A DNA stretch of 64,000 nucleotides from CAKSST01 sp045535505 (GTDB lineage: Bacteria > Bacillota > Clostridia > Oscillospirales > Acutalibacteraceae): contig JAZSLU010000028.1 in the NCBI GenBank assembly GCA_045535505.1, forward strand, positions 1-64,000, written 5' to 3'. The position numbers and the translations under genes are program-made. Positions 16,111 to 25,260 of this stretch are shown here, piece by piece; the stretch's first letter is position 1, and each line of letters begins with the position of its first letter. Below the pieces are notes generated by a model. It made no database searches. It was not told the origin of the DNA and saw only the letters and a program-made list of their open reading frames with translations.

Positions 16111-17349
16111 ATGAACTATAAACTTACAAAATACACTTGCTATTATACATATCTTTCAATGGCTTCCATTTTTGGTTTGCCTCCCCTTTTGTTTGTAACT
16201 TTTAGGGAAATGTATGGCATATCATACACTCTGCTTGGAACCTTAGTGCTTATAAATTTTTGCACACAACTGATTATTGATTTAGTTTTCAGTTTTTTCA
16301 CCAAATATTTCAACATACATAAAACGGTTAAAATAATGCCGCTTATTACCGCCGTAGGTTTAGCAGTTTATGCCACCGTGCCAATGTTGTTTCCAAACAT
16401 TGCATATTTAGGCATAGTCCTTGGCACAATTATATGTTCTATCGCGGCAGGACTGTGCGAGGTTTTATTAAGCCCCATTATTGCGGCATTACCGTCAGAT
16501 AACCCCGAGCGAGATATGAGCAATTTACACTCCCTTTACGCTTATGGCGTTGTGGCGGTGGTGCTTATATGCACGGCTTATTTTAAAATTTTCGGCACAC
16601 ACAACTGGGCTTATCTTGTTATTTCACTTGCCATTTTGCCTATAATTTCTTCTGTACTTTACTGTATGTCCCCTATGCCAAAAATGAATCTTACAAACAA
16701 CAGCAAAGACCCCACCGCAATAAAGCGCAATATGGGCTTAGTGCTTTGCGTTATGTGCATTTTTTTAGGCAGCGCAGCGGAAAACACTATGACTAACTGG
16801 ATATCAGGCTATATGGAAAAGGCGCTTCACATATCAAAAACTATCGGTGATATTTTAGGTTTAACACTTTTTGCGGTTATGTTAGGTTTTGGCAGAACGC
16901 TTTACGGAAAGTATGGCAAAAGCATTATGCCTATTATGTTTATAGGATTTGCAGGGTCTGTTATGTGCTACCTTACCGCAGGTTTATGCAACATTAGTGC
17001 TATTGCTGTATCGGCTTGTGTGTTAAACGGCTTTTTCACCTCAATGCTTTGGCCGGGCACCTTAATTTTAATGGAAGAAAAGCTTTCGTCTCCCGGTGTT
17101 GCCGCCTATGCTCTTATGGCGGCGGGCGGTGATTTTGGCGGCTCGGTTGCACCGCAGTTACTCGGCATTGTTGTTGATACGGTTGCCGCAAGCGATGTTG
17201 CTTCAAAGCTTAGTCCCAGCCTAAATTTATCAACCGAACAAATAGGAATGAAGGCAGGTATGCTTGTAACCGCCCTCTTCCCTTTATTTGGTTTGGCTTT
17301 GCTTGTTTTTATAAAAAAATATTTCAAAAAACAAGCCTCAAATAATTGA
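16111..17349 (+). CDS. MFS family transporter
   Basis: A 412-residue major facilitator with about twelve membrane segments. The N-half resembles sugar/FucP-like MFS proteins (FGLPPLLFVTFREMYGISYTLLGTLVLINFCTQLIIDL), and SLYAYGVVAVVL plus GSAAENTMTNWISGYMEKALHISKT follow the pattern of oligosaccharide or hexose carriers. An ATG follows a cggag site. It stands alone between its own promoter and the pfl promoter. The substrate is unknown; neighbours hint at carbohydrate uptake. Confidence 0.85.
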   Translation: MNYKLTKYTCYYTYLSMASIFGLPPLLFVTFREMYGISYTLLGTLVLINFCTQLIIDLVFSFFTKYFNIHKTVKIMPLITAVGLAVYATVPMLFPNIAYLGIVLGTIICSIAAGLCEVLLSPIIAALPSDNPERDMSNLHSLYAYGVVAVVLICTAYFKIFGTHNWAYLVISLAILPIISSVLYCMSPMPKMNLTNNSKDPTAIKRNMGLVLCVMCIFLGSAAENTMTNWISGYMEKALHISKTIGDILGLTLFAVMLGFGRTLYGKYGKSIMPIMFIGFAGSVMCYLTAGLCNISAIAVSACVLNGFFTSMLWPGTLILMEEKLSSPGVAAYALMAAGGDFGGSVAPQLLGIVVDTVAASDVASKLSPSLNLSTEQIGMKAGMLVTALFPLFGLALLVFIKKYFKKQASNN

Positions 17350-17374
17350 CATTCATGTTTTATTGCTATATAAT
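17346..17374 (+). promoter_or_regulatory. Consensus promoter of the pfl operon
   Basis: A perfect TTGACA (17346-17351), 17-bp spacer, TATAAT (17369-17374). The predicted start near 17381 is just ahead of the riboswitch aptamer, so the RNA begins with the sensor. Confidence 0.85.
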
Positions 17375-17383
17375 AATCATATA

Positions 17384-17499
17384 GCTTTTACATAACTGAC
17401 GGATTTCGCAGACTACTGCGGTGGAGTGTAAAAGTGTTTTTATGTCGACCGTCTGGGCAAAATCAGTTGTAAAGCTGATTTTGCCCATTTTTTATTTTG
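17384..17499 (+). promoter_or_regulatory. pfl-motif (ZTP) riboswitch with overlapping terminator
   Basis: The architecture of the ZTP/ZMP aptamer is visible. P1 is CTTTTACA (17385-17392) with TGTAAAAG (17427-17434), enclosing the AACTGACGGA core and the P2 hairpin CGCAG-ACTA-CTGCG (17407-17420). A pseudoknot pairs GACGG (17398-17402) with CCGTC (17449-17453), followed by the hallmark TGGGCA. The GGGCA end also forms the 5' arm of a perfect 12-bp terminator (17455-17466 with 17475-17486) followed by ATTTTTTATTTT. Ligand binding should stabilise the pseudoknot and let transcription continue. ZTP builds up when 10-formyl-THF is scarce, and the operon makes formate, which feeds that pool. Confidence 0.88.
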
Positions 17500-17519
17500 T
17501 TTTTAAAGGGGAAGTTTTT

Positions 17520-19751
17520 ATGAAACACGTTAATTGGGAAGGCTTTGTCGGCACGCTTTGGCAAGACCAAATAAATGTGCGTGATTTTATTCAATGCAAT
17601 TATAAAGAATATTATGGTGATGCCGCTTTTCTTAGCAAAGCAACCGAACGCACAAGCGCTTTGATGAACAAGGTACAAGCCTTGTTTAAAGAGGAGCGAC
17701 GTCGCGGCGGTGTTTTAGACGTTGATACCGAAACCGTTTCTTCCCTTGTAAATTATGCCCCCGGGTATATCGATAAAGAAAACGAACTTATTGTTGGTAT
17801 GCAAACCGATGCACCTTTAAAGCGTGGCGTTAATCCCTTTGGCGGCATACGCATGGCAAGACAAGCTTGCAGTGCTTACGGATATAAACTCGGCGATGCT
17901 ATTGAAGATGAATTTCGTTTTAGAACAACCCATAACGATGGTGTTTTCAGAGCCTATACCGACGAGATGCGCGCCGCTCGTAAATGCCATGTTATCACAG
18001 GTTTGCCCGATGCATACGGCAGAGGCAGAATTATTGGTGACTATCGCCGTGTTGCTCTTTACGGTATTGACCGCCTTATTGAAGAAAAGAAAAACGACAA
18101 AGCACGAATAGGCGAACAAAATTTCACTCAAGAAAACACACGCCTTACCGAAGAACTTTATCAACAAATTGCCTTCTTAGGCTACACCAAAGAAATGGCG
18201 GCTATGTACGGCTATGATATTGGCCAACCCGCCGCAAATGCACGCGAGGCAATCCAATGGACATACTTTGCTTATCTTGCCGCTATTAAAGAGCAAAACG
18301 GTGCGGCAATGTCGCTTGGTCGCGTTGCAACATTCTTTGATATTTACATTGAGCGTGATATTGCAAACGGTGTTTTAACAGAGCAAACCGCTCAGGAATT
18401 AATGGACGATTTTGTTATAAAACTTCGTATTGCAAGACATTTGCGCACACCCGAATATAATGAACTTTTCGGCGGCGACCCTATGTGGATAACAGAGGCT
18501 GTCGGCGGTATGGGCAAAGATGGCAGAACGCTTGTTACAAAAAACAGTTTCCGTATGCTTAACACCCTTTACACCTTAGGTTCTTCACCCGAACCCAATC
18601 TTACAATTTTATGGTCAAAAGACCTTCCCGAAAACTTTAAAAAATTCTGTGCCAAGGTTTCAGCCGATACCGACTCTATACAGTACGAAAACGACGACCT
18701 TATGCGCCCCCTTCACTGCGACGATTATGCTATTGCTTGCTGTGTTTCTGCAATGGAAATTGGTAAACAGATGCAATTTTTCGGTGCAAGGTGCAACCTT
18801 GCAAAATTATTGCTCATTGCCATTAACGGCGGTTATGACATTACAAGCGACATTCATATCGGCCCTCAAATGCCTGTTTTAGACGGCGAAAAATTAAATT
18901 TTGATGCCGTTATGGAACGCTTTGATATTTACATTGCTTGGCTTGCAAAACTGTATGTTAACACAATGAATGTAATTCATTATATGCATGATAAATATGC
19001 ATACGAAAAAACCCAAATGGCTCTGCACGACACTTTTGTTGAACGCCTTATGGCTTTCGGCGTTGCAGGTCTTTCTGTTGTTGCCGACTCTTTAAGTGCC
19101 ATAAAATTTGCAAGTGTTAAACCCTTGAAAAATGAGCAAGGTTTTATCACAAACTTTGAAACCGTCGGCACATTCCCAAAATACGGCAACGATGATGACC
19201 GTGTTGACTTTATTGCTCGTGATATGGCACACAAATTTATTTGTGAGTTGCGCAAAACCCCTGCATACAGAAACGCTGTACACACCCTTTCTGTACTTAC
19301 AATAACCTCTAACGTTATGTATGGCAAAAACACAGGTGCCACCCCCGACGGCAGAGGTGACGGCGAACCCTTTGCACCAGGTGCAAATCCCATGCATAAC
19401 CGCGAAGAAAACGGCGCATTAGCATCTCTTAACTCTGTTGCAAAAATTAAATATGAGGACTGCCGTGACGGTATTTCAAACACATTCTCAATCACCCCCG
19501 ACGCCTTAGGAAAAACAAAAGATGAGCGCATTGACAACCTCGTTTCAATCCTTGATGGATATTTTTCAAAAGGCGCACACCACATCAATGTTAATGTGTT
19601 AAACCGCGAAACGCTTATAAAGGCTTACGAAAACCCCGAAGATTATCCCAACCTTACAATTCGTGTTTCAGGCTATGCTGTTAACTTTGCAAAGCTATCT
19701 CGTGAGCAACAACGCGAAGTTATCAGCCGCACCTTCCACACAAGCGTATGA
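17520..19751 (+). CDS. pflB: Formate C-acetyltransferase (pyruvate formate-lyase)
   Basis: A 743-residue glycyl-radical enzyme converting pyruvate and CoA to acetyl-CoA and formate. The adjacent active-site cysteines typical of true PFL are C407-C408 (AIACCVSAMEIG), and the radical glycine is G718 in IRVSGYAVNF. HINVNVLNRETLIKAYENPEDYPNL also fits PFL. The ATG at 17520 follows aaaggggaag; the frame is open further upstream but runs through the riboswitch terminator, so an earlier start at 17421 is rejected. Downstream, pflA overlaps the stop codon. The enzyme is oxygen-sensitive, implying anaerobic fermentation. Confidence 0.96.
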   Translation: MKHVNWEGFVGTLWQDQINVRDFIQCNYKEYYGDAAFLSKATERTSALMNKVQALFKEERRRGGVLDVDTETVSSLVNYAPGYIDKENELIVGMQTDAPLKRGVNPFGGIRMARQACSAYGYKLGDAIEDEFRFRTTHNDGVFRAYTDEMRAARKCHVITGLPDAYGRGRIIGDYRRVALYGIDRLIEEKKNDKARIGEQNFTQENTRLTEELYQQIAFLGYTKEMAAMYGYDIGQPAANAREAIQWTYFAYLAAIKEQNGAAMSLGRVATFFDIYIERDIANGVLTEQTAQELMDDFVIKLRIARHLRTPEYNELFGGDPMWITEAVGGMGKDGRTLVTKNSFRMLNTLYTLGSSPEPNLTILWSKDLPENFKKFCAKVSADTDSIQYENDDLMRPLHCDDYAIACCVSAMEIGKQMQFFGARCNLAKLLLIAINGGYDITSDIHIGPQMPVLDGEKLNFDAVMERFDIYIAWLAKLYVNTMNVIHYMHDKYAYEKTQMALHDTFVERLMAFGVAGLSVVADSLSAIKFASVKPLKNEQGFITNFETVGTFPKYGNDDDRVDFIARDMAHKFICELRKTPAYRNAVHTLSVLTITSNVMYGKNTGATPDGRGDGEPFAPGANPMHNREENGALASLNSVAKIKYEDCRDGISNTFSITPDALGKTKDERIDNLVSILDGYFSKGAHHINVNVLNRETLIKAYENPEDYPNLTIRVSGYAVNFAKLSREQQREVISRTFHTSV

Positions 19752-20455
19752 TAATGGGTAAAGTTCACTCGTTTCAAAGTCTTGGCACGGTTGACGGACC
19801 GGGAGTTCGCTTTGTCGTGTTTTTGCAAGGTTGCAATTTACGTTGCAAATGCTGCCATAATCCAGACACTTGGCAAATGAACGGCGGCACAGAATATTCT
19901 GCAAACGAGATTGTACAAAAAGCATTGCGTTTTCGTGAATATTTTGGAAAAGACGGCGGTATCACCCTTTCGGGCGGTGAACCCTTGCTGCAACCGAAGT
20001 TTGTTAAGGAAATTTTTACTCTTTGCAAGCAAAACGGTATAAACACCTGCCTTGACACATCGGGTTGCATTTTAGACGATAATATAAAGCAACTGCTTTT
20101 GCTTACCGACCGGGTACTGCTGGACTATAAATACACTACCGATGAAGATTATCGCAAGTATGTCGGTTGCGGTATTAATAACGTTAATTTGTTTTTAAAT
20201 TATCTTAACGATAATAACATACCCACAACCTTGCGTCAGGTTATAATACCAACAATCAATGACACCCAAGAAAATATAAAAGCCTTAAAAGAGGTTTCAA
20301 AAGCCCACAGTTGCGTTGACAAGATTGAACTACTGCCTTTTAGAAAAATATGCCAAGCAAAATACGATAACTTGGGACTGTCTTTTCCTTTCGGAAATCT
20401 TGACGAAGCAAATAGCAATACAATGCAAAAATTAAATGATATAATTAGCAGGTAA
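19748..20455 (+). CDS. pflA: Pyruvate formate-lyase activating enzyme (radical SAM)
   Basis: A 235-residue radical SAM protein that installs the glycyl radical on PFL. The [4Fe-4S] cluster motif CNLRCKCC (CX3CX2C) is near residue 29, the GGE motif is SGGEPLLQ, and DTSGC with DYKYTT follow as in PflA. The start overlaps the pflB stop (ATGATAATG); an in-frame ATG 6 bases later is an alternative, and no separate ribosome site is obvious, suggesting translational coupling. Its position immediately after pflB assigns the partner. Confidence 0.95.
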   Translation: MIMGKVHSFQSLGTVDGPGVRFVVFLQGCNLRCKCCHNPDTWQMNGGTEYSANEIVQKALRFREYFGKDGGITLSGGEPLLQPKFVKEIFTLCKQNGINTCLDTSGCILDDNIKQLLLLTDRVLLDYKYTTDEDYRKYVGCGINNVNLFLNYLNDNNIPTTLRQVIIPTINDTQENIKALKEVSKAHSCVDKIELLPFRKICQAKYDNLGLSFPFGNLDEANSNTMQKLNDIISR

Positions 20456-20460
20456 TTGTA

Positions 20461-21303
20461 ATGAGCAAACAAAAAATAGGCATTTCACTGCAAAACCGAT
20501 TAAGCCTGCCTGCAATAGATCTTGTTGAAACTATTGCAAACATCGGTTTTGATGCAATATCTCCTTGCTTTGATAAAACAATTGATGTCAAAAAAATCAT
20601 ACAAAAAGCAAAAAATTGCGGTCTTACCATTCAGTCTCTTCACGCCTCTTTTCGCAATGCCGACAAGCTTTGGTACAAAAACAGTGAGCAAGGCGCAAAA
20701 CAACTGAAAGAATTATTAAGCGCTATTGAAATATGTAAAATACACAATATTCCTATTTTAGTGTGCCATGTTTGGATTGGCTGGAACAATGAAATAGCAT
20801 TAGACCAAGTCTGTTACGACGCATTTGACACACTTGTTGATGTCGCATCAAAAAGCAATATAAAATTGGCATTTGAAAACACCGAAGGACTGCAATATCT
20901 TGACGCTTTGATGGAGCGTTATAAAAACAACGATACTGTCGGCTTTTGTTGGGATTCGGGACACGAGCAATGCTATTCTCCCGATATCGACCTGCTCCAA
21001 AAATTTGGTGACCGCCTTATATGCACCCACCTTAACGATAACTTGGGTTGCCGTAACCTTAACGGTGCGACCCCAAGCATTAACGATTTGCATTTTCTCC
21101 CCTTGGACGGCATTGCCGACTGGGATTACAATGTAAAACGCCTAAGAGCGTCAAAACCTTTAGAAATTTTAAACTTTGAGGTGCTCAATACCTCAAAACC
21201 CGGTCAACAGCAAAATAAAACTTATCAACAAATGTCCCCAAAAAAGTTTTTTAGTGAAGCATTTATAAGAGCCCGTAAAATTGCAAATGATTATTCGAAA
21301 TAA
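20461..21303 (+). CDS. Sugar phosphate isomerase/epimerase-like TIM barrel
   Basis: A 280-residue protein of the xylose isomerase-like / AP endonuclease 2 superfamily. Metal-site elements are visible: SLHASF near residue 60, LVCHVW near 100, FENTEG near 138, DSGHEQ near 160, THLND near 185 and FEVLN near 238. These are typical of sugar isomerases and epimerases acting on ketoses. It starts 5 bases after the pflA stop, so it is probably the third gene of the pfl operon, an odd partner for a formate pathway. No precise substrate can be given. Confidence 0.75.
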   Translation: MSKQKIGISLQNRLSLPAIDLVETIANIGFDAISPCFDKTIDVKKIIQKAKNCGLTIQSLHASFRNADKLWYKNSEQGAKQLKELLSAIEICKIHNIPILVCHVWIGWNNEIALDQVCYDAFDTLVDVASKSNIKLAFENTEGLQYLDALMERYKNNDTVGFCWDSGHEQCYSPDIDLLQKFGDRLICTHLNDNLGCRNLNGATPSINDLHFLPLDGIADWDYNVKRLRASKPLEILNFEVLNTSKPGQQQNKTYQQMSPKKFFSEAFIRARKIANDYSK

Positions 21304-21338
21304 AAATGCAGATGGAATTTTTATTCCATCTGCATTTT
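21303..21338. terminator. Bidirectional terminator
   Basis: A 15-bp perfect stem (AAAATGCAGATGGAA / TTCCATCTGCATTTT) lies between the convergent TIM-barrel and AraC genes. The last four codons of the AraC gene are encoded inside the hairpin. Confidence 0.85.
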
Positions 21339-22169
21339 AATGCTTCCGCCTTTTCTATATTTAAGCGGAGATATACCATTATACTTTTTAAAGTTTGCCG
21401 AGTAATATGCCGCGCTTGAAAAACCAACCGAACTTGCAACCTCTTCTATTGATAAATCGGTAAATTTAAGCAACTCCAATGATTTTCTTAGGCGTTGTTG
21501 CGTTATGTATTGGTTGATGGTACAACCATAAAACTCATAAAAACTTTTATAAAGCACGTTTTTAGAAACGTTAATGTTACGTGTTATAAACTCAATCGTA
21601 AGATTTTTGCTTATATGCTCATCAATAAAGTTTGTGGTCATTTCTAAAACCTTGTCTTTTTTATAGGTTATAATTTTCTCAAGCAAAATGTGCTTTGCAA
21701 GCATTGTTGCAAGATTAACCACGCTCTTAATTTTTTCATCATCATACAAAGGCAAACTTTCATAATACTGTTTTGCCAATTCAGTATCAAAACAAAAATC
21801 ACAAATTTTGCTTTTTGCAAAATCAAAAGATTGCTTTGTTCTCATTTGTCCTATCATAATATAGGCAACTGCATCGCCGTTATATTTTATAGGAACAGCC
21901 ACATCAAGCAAACCCGCATAGCAAATGTGCATTTCGGTTTTTTGGGTTTGTCTGCAACGTTCAAGCAATACCCGGTCCGAGTTACGACATCTGGGCAACC
22001 CTTTGCCCTCATTACAATGCTGAATATATCTGCAATATTCATTTTTTGTATATTTATGGCCCATTGAAACAAGATTGCCGTCCGAAACCGTAATACCAAG
22101 TCCCGTAACGTTATAAAAATCTTGCAAGGCGGTCTTAAGTTTGTTTTCATCATAATTGATAAGTATCAT
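21321..22169 (-). CDS. PocR-domain AraC family regulator
   Basis: A 282-residue transcription factor. Residues 1-170 look like a PocR sensory domain (a PAS-like ligand pocket), with LQDFYNVTGLGITVSDG and a Cys-rich stretch with EYCRYIQHCNEGKGLPRCRNSD, CRQTQKTEMHICYAGLLDVAVPI and IMIGQM. Residues ~185-275 are the AraC DNA-binding unit with two helix-turn-helices (INVSKNVLYKSFYEFYG; SIEEVASSVGFSSAAYYSANFKKYNGISPLKYR). PocR-type regulators commonly sense small metabolites such as diols or carbohydrate products. It is divergent from the rhamnosidase gene, which is its most likely target. Confidence 0.88.
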   Translation of the reverse strand: MILINYDENKLKTALQDFYNVTGLGITVSDGNLVSMGHKYTKNEYCRYIQHCNEGKGLPRCRNSDRVLLERCRQTQKTEMHICYAGLLDVAVPIKYNGDAVAYIMIGQMRTKQSFDFAKSKICDFCFDTELAKQYYESLPLYDDEKIKSVVNLATMLAKHILLEKIITYKKDKVLEMTTNFIDEHISKNLTIEFITRNINVSKNVLYKSFYEFYGCTINQYITQQRLRKSLELLKFTDLSIEEVASSVGFSSAAYYSANFKKYNGISPLKYRKGGSIKMQME

Positions 22170-22215
22170 TTATACCACCACCGCCATCATTGTAAACTCA
22201 CATCCCAAATTTGTC

Positions 22216-22242
22216 AATATTTTCTCTAAAAAGGAAAATATT
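22216..22242. promoter_or_regulatory. Inverted repeat between regulator and rhamnosidase genes
   Basis: A perfect 9-bp repeat, AATATTTTC ... GAAAATATT, with a 9-base centre lies in the 153-base gap between the divergent AraC gene and the rhamnosidase gene. It could be an operator or part of a promoter; AraC proteins more often use direct repeats, so the assignment is open. Confidence 0.35.
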
Positions 22243-22322
22243 TATATTTTTTATTATAATTGCCTATTTCTTACTTTAAACTTTTATGGTACAATTTAGA
22301 AAAAAGCGAAGGAGTTTTTAAT

Positions 22323-24311
22323 ATGGATGCAAGATGGATTAGTGCTAAAGAATTTGCCGATTTAAAACCAATTAATCTTTACGGCAAAGACTTGGCACCT
22401 AAAAACGAGCCCGACTATACAATGTGCAATAAGCACGTTTGGTTTAAAAAGGATTTTGAATATACAGGCGGCAAATATACCATTGACGTTTCTGCCGATG
22501 ACTTTTACAAACTCTACATAAACGGTCAGTTTGTAGGTATGGGTCCCTCTCCCGCATATCACTTTTGCTACAACTACAACACCTTTGATATAACTCCTTT
22601 TTTAAAAGAAGGCAAAAACGAGCTTCGTGCTCACACCCATTACAACGGTTGCTGCAACCGCTACGTTAACAGCGGTGAGCTTCGTCAAGGCTTTTGGTGC
22701 CGTATATTCAAGGATGATGAGATTATTCTTGCCTCTGATGAAACCTTTGAATATGCCTATGACCAGCGTTTCTTGCCTGATGCGCATCCACTCGGTTACC
22801 GCACCACTTGGGCAGAATATATTGATGCCGACAAAAAAGAATTAGATTGGCAACCTGCCGTTTTCAAAAAATATGACGACTACGGTATGGTTAAACAAAG
22901 AAGCGAAACCTGTGTTTTCTGGGACTATGACGATGTTAAGGTTACAAAATTAGGCGAAAACGATTGGCTGTTTGATATGAAAAAAGAAATTGCGGCTTAC
23001 ACAATAGTCGAAGCCGACCCCAACCACACAGGTAAAATTGGTCTTTACTACGCCGAAGAGCTGGAAGAAGACGGTCACGCAATGTACAATATGCGTTGTA
23101 TGGATGACAACTATGATATATGGTATCAAAACGGCAAGGATGATATCGAAAGCTATGAGTGGCGTGCATTCCGCTACCTTGAAATCAAAGGCAACATTGA
23201 CCCCAGCCAAGTTAAGTTTAAACAACGTGGTTATCCTTATAAAAGCATAAAGCAAATAGAAACCGATATTCCAGAATTAAAGCAAATTTATGATATGTGT
23301 GTAAATACCATTTTTGCTTGCTCACATGAAACCTTTATGGACTGTGCAACACGTGAGCGAGGTCAGTATATGGGCGATATGCGCCACACAGGTCCTGCAT
23401 TTGGTTTGTTGACCGGTGATTTTACACCTTACCGTAAAGCAATTTTAGATATGTTTACGTCAGACTTTATTTGTCCCGGTCTTATGACCTGTGTTCCCGG
23501 TTGCCATATGCAAGAAATTGCCGACTCTTGCCTTAATTTCCCCAAACAGATTCTTGAGTATTACACGCTTACAAAGGATATTGAACTCATTAAAGAAGTT
23601 CTTCCAAAACTTAAAAATATGGTTAACTACTTTAAAAAGTACGCTCGACCCGACGGGCTTTTAGAAGAGGTTAACGAAAAATGGAACTTGGTTTCTTGGC
23701 CGCAAAACCGTCGTGATGACTATGATTTCCCTCTCACCGACTGGGTCACCCCTATCGGTCCCGGTTGCCACAACGTTATAAATGCATTATATTGCAGCAC
23801 CTTAAAGGTTGTCGAGCATTTTTGCAACCTGGTTGGCGAACCTTGCGACTTAGGCTATAAACAAGTTTGGGATTCTTATCATAAGGTTTTCTTTGATAAG
23901 GAACAAATGCTATATATTGACGCTGAAGGCTCAAAACACGCTTCTGTTTTCTCAAACATTCAACCCGTTTTCCACGAGTTAATGCCAGAAGAATATAGAA
24001 ATAAAATTGTTGATTTTCTGTATTACAAATTTACAAGCGGTCTTAATATAGGAATGGGGGTAACGAGAAACTACCTCGAATCATTTATGAGTTCAGGCCG
24101 TGTTGACCTCGCTTTTGATGTTATTCTCTCACGCGGTGAGCATTCTTGGCTTAATATGATTGATAACGACGCCACTGCTGTTTGGGAATCATGGACAAAA
24201 GAGAAAAAATACGAGGTTTCTCTTTGCCACCCCTTTGGCACGTCGCCCCTTTGGATTATGCTAAAATATTTCGACGGCAAAATTTATAAAAAAGATATTG
24301 GTTTAGAATAG
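22323..24311 (+). CDS. GH78-like alpha-L-rhamnosidase
   Basis: A 662-residue glycoside hydrolase. The N-terminal ~190 residues form the beta-sandwich modules of GH78 (DDFYKLYINGQFVGMGPSPAYHFCYNYNTFDITPFLKEGKN). The (alpha/alpha)6 catalytic barrel begins near 330 with the acid-rich motif DCATRERGQYMGDMRHTG, equivalent to the family's DCPxRxERxGW/YxGD, and continues with a DWV motif. No signal peptide is seen, so it is cytoplasmic and likely trims imported rhamnosides. The ATG at 22323 follows gaaggag; an upstream in-frame start lacks one. Rhamnulokinase RhaB lies 20 kb away. Confidence 0.82.
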   Translation: MDARWISAKEFADLKPINLYGKDLAPKNEPDYTMCNKHVWFKKDFEYTGGKYTIDVSADDFYKLYINGQFVGMGPSPAYHFCYNYNTFDITPFLKEGKNELRAHTHYNGCCNRYVNSGELRQGFWCRIFKDDEIILASDETFEYAYDQRFLPDAHPLGYRTTWAEYIDADKKELDWQPAVFKKYDDYGMVKQRSETCVFWDYDDVKVTKLGENDWLFDMKKEIAAYTIVEADPNHTGKIGLYYAEELEEDGHAMYNMRCMDDNYDIWYQNGKDDIESYEWRAFRYLEIKGNIDPSQVKFKQRGYPYKSIKQIETDIPELKQIYDMCVNTIFACSHETFMDCATRERGQYMGDMRHTGPAFGLLTGDFTPYRKAILDMFTSDFICPGLMTCVPGCHMQEIADSCLNFPKQILEYYTLTKDIELIKEVLPKLKNMVNYFKKYARPDGLLEEVNEKWNLVSWPQNRRDDYDFPLTDWVTPIGPGCHNVINALYCSTLKVVEHFCNLVGEPCDLGYKQVWDSYHKVFFDKEQMLYIDAEGSKHASVFSNIQPVFHELMPEEYRNKIVDFLYYKFTSGLNIGMGVTRNYLESFMSSGRVDLAFDVILSRGEHSWLNMIDNDATAVWESWTKEKKYEVSLCHPFGTSPLWIMLKYFDGKIYKKDIGLE

Positions 24312-24316
24312 CATCT

Positions 24317-24349
24317 AAAAACCTTGCATTTTTTTAAATGCAAGGTTTT
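24317..24349 (+). terminator. Terminator after the rhamnosidase gene
   Basis: A stem AAAACCTTGCATTT / AAATGCAAGGTTTT directly after the stop codon, followed by a short T-rich tail (gttgtgtttat). Confidence 0.75.
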
Positions 24350-24408
24350 GTTGTGTTTATCAAAATTTATGATATATTTAAATCATAATTTATGTTGTAG
24401 GTGATATT

Positions 24409-25227
24409 ATGAAAAAGTTAATTACCCTTTTGTGCGTAATTACATTACTGTTTGGCTTGTGCGCTTGCTCGGCAAAAAGCGGCGACAATATTTCCGGAGA
24501 TGACCACATTCCTTCTTTGCCCCAATCGTCCGACTCTCAAGGCTCACAGTTTTCAAGCGAGCCCTACCTAACCGTAGAACCCGAAAACACCGCAAGCCAT
24601 ACTCACAAATTCGACAATGCCACCTGTACCCAACCCGCAAAATGCTCTTGCGGCAAAACAAACGGAAAAGCCGCAGGTCATAAATGGACCGCCGCCACTT
24701 GCAAAGCACCAAAAACCTGCACGGTATGCAAAATTACCGAAGGTTCAAAGAGCAATCACAGTTACAAAAACGGCAAATGTTCCGTTTGCGGCCAAAATGC
24801 ATCAGTCAATCCAAAAACCGACCTTATTTACGAAAAAGAACTTTTAGGCAACTTCCGCCCCAACGAAGACGAACTTTTGGCTTCAGGCATTTCATTCTAC
24901 AATAACGACTCAGATGGTCTGCACTGTGTTTTAAGCTCTCACAACTTTACCGACAACTATTCTTTGCTTGATAACCCCGATCCTGCTTCAATACGCAAGA
25001 TTACCTATCAAAGCACAACCTATTATCATTATGGTGCAGGACAATCCCCCTATTATATTGAACTTACCGACAGTGAAATTATTGTAAAAAATGTTTTTTG
25101 GGACGACAATACATCAACCGTCACCTTAAAGCTTGTAATGCTTGATGCAAATAACCTCAAGGTTACATATTCAAACGATAGCGATTATCCAGTCGGCACC
25201 ATTCTTGCTCTCGACTGGCAAAACTAA
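24409..25227 (+). CDS. Lipoprotein with Cys-pair repeats
   Basis: A 272-residue exported lipoprotein: a charged start, hydrophobic core and lipobox LCAC (lipidated Cys at about residue 20), then a Ser-rich linker. Residues ~62-130 contain four Cys-pair units (CTQPAKCSCG, CKAPKTCTVC, CSVC), a zinc-ribbon-like repeat common in Firmicute surface lipoproteins. The C-terminal ~130 residues look like a small beta-rich domain without a recognised family. No function is assigned. It is monocistronic, between two terminators. Confidence 0.78.
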   Translation: MKKLITLLCVITLLFGLCACSAKSGDNISGDDHIPSLPQSSDSQGSQFSSEPYLTVEPENTASHTHKFDNATCTQPAKCSCGKTNGKAAGHKWTAATCKAPKTCTVCKITEGSKSNHSYKNGKCSVCGQNASVNPKTDLIYEKELLGNFRPNEDELLASGISFYNNDSDGLHCVLSSHNFTDNYSLLDNPDPASIRKITYQSTTYYHYGAGQSPYYIELTDSEIIVKNVFWDDNTSTVTLKLVMLDANNLKVTYSNDSDYPVGTILALDWQN

Positions 25228-25233
25228 AAAGAC

Positions 25234-25260
25234 AAACGGCTTGAAAAATTCAAGCCGTTT
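25234..25260. terminator. Bidirectional terminator
   Basis: A perfect 12-bp stem AAACGGCTTGAA / TTCAAGCCGTTT with an AAA loop, followed on the plus strand by atttttttaa. It ends the lipoprotein gene and the convergent radical SAM gene. Confidence 0.88.

Noticed and set aside
17421..17519. Possible 33-residue N-terminal extension of pflB
   Set aside because: This stretch is the riboswitch aptamer and its terminator. PFL length and the ribosome site at 17508-17513 support the start at 17520.
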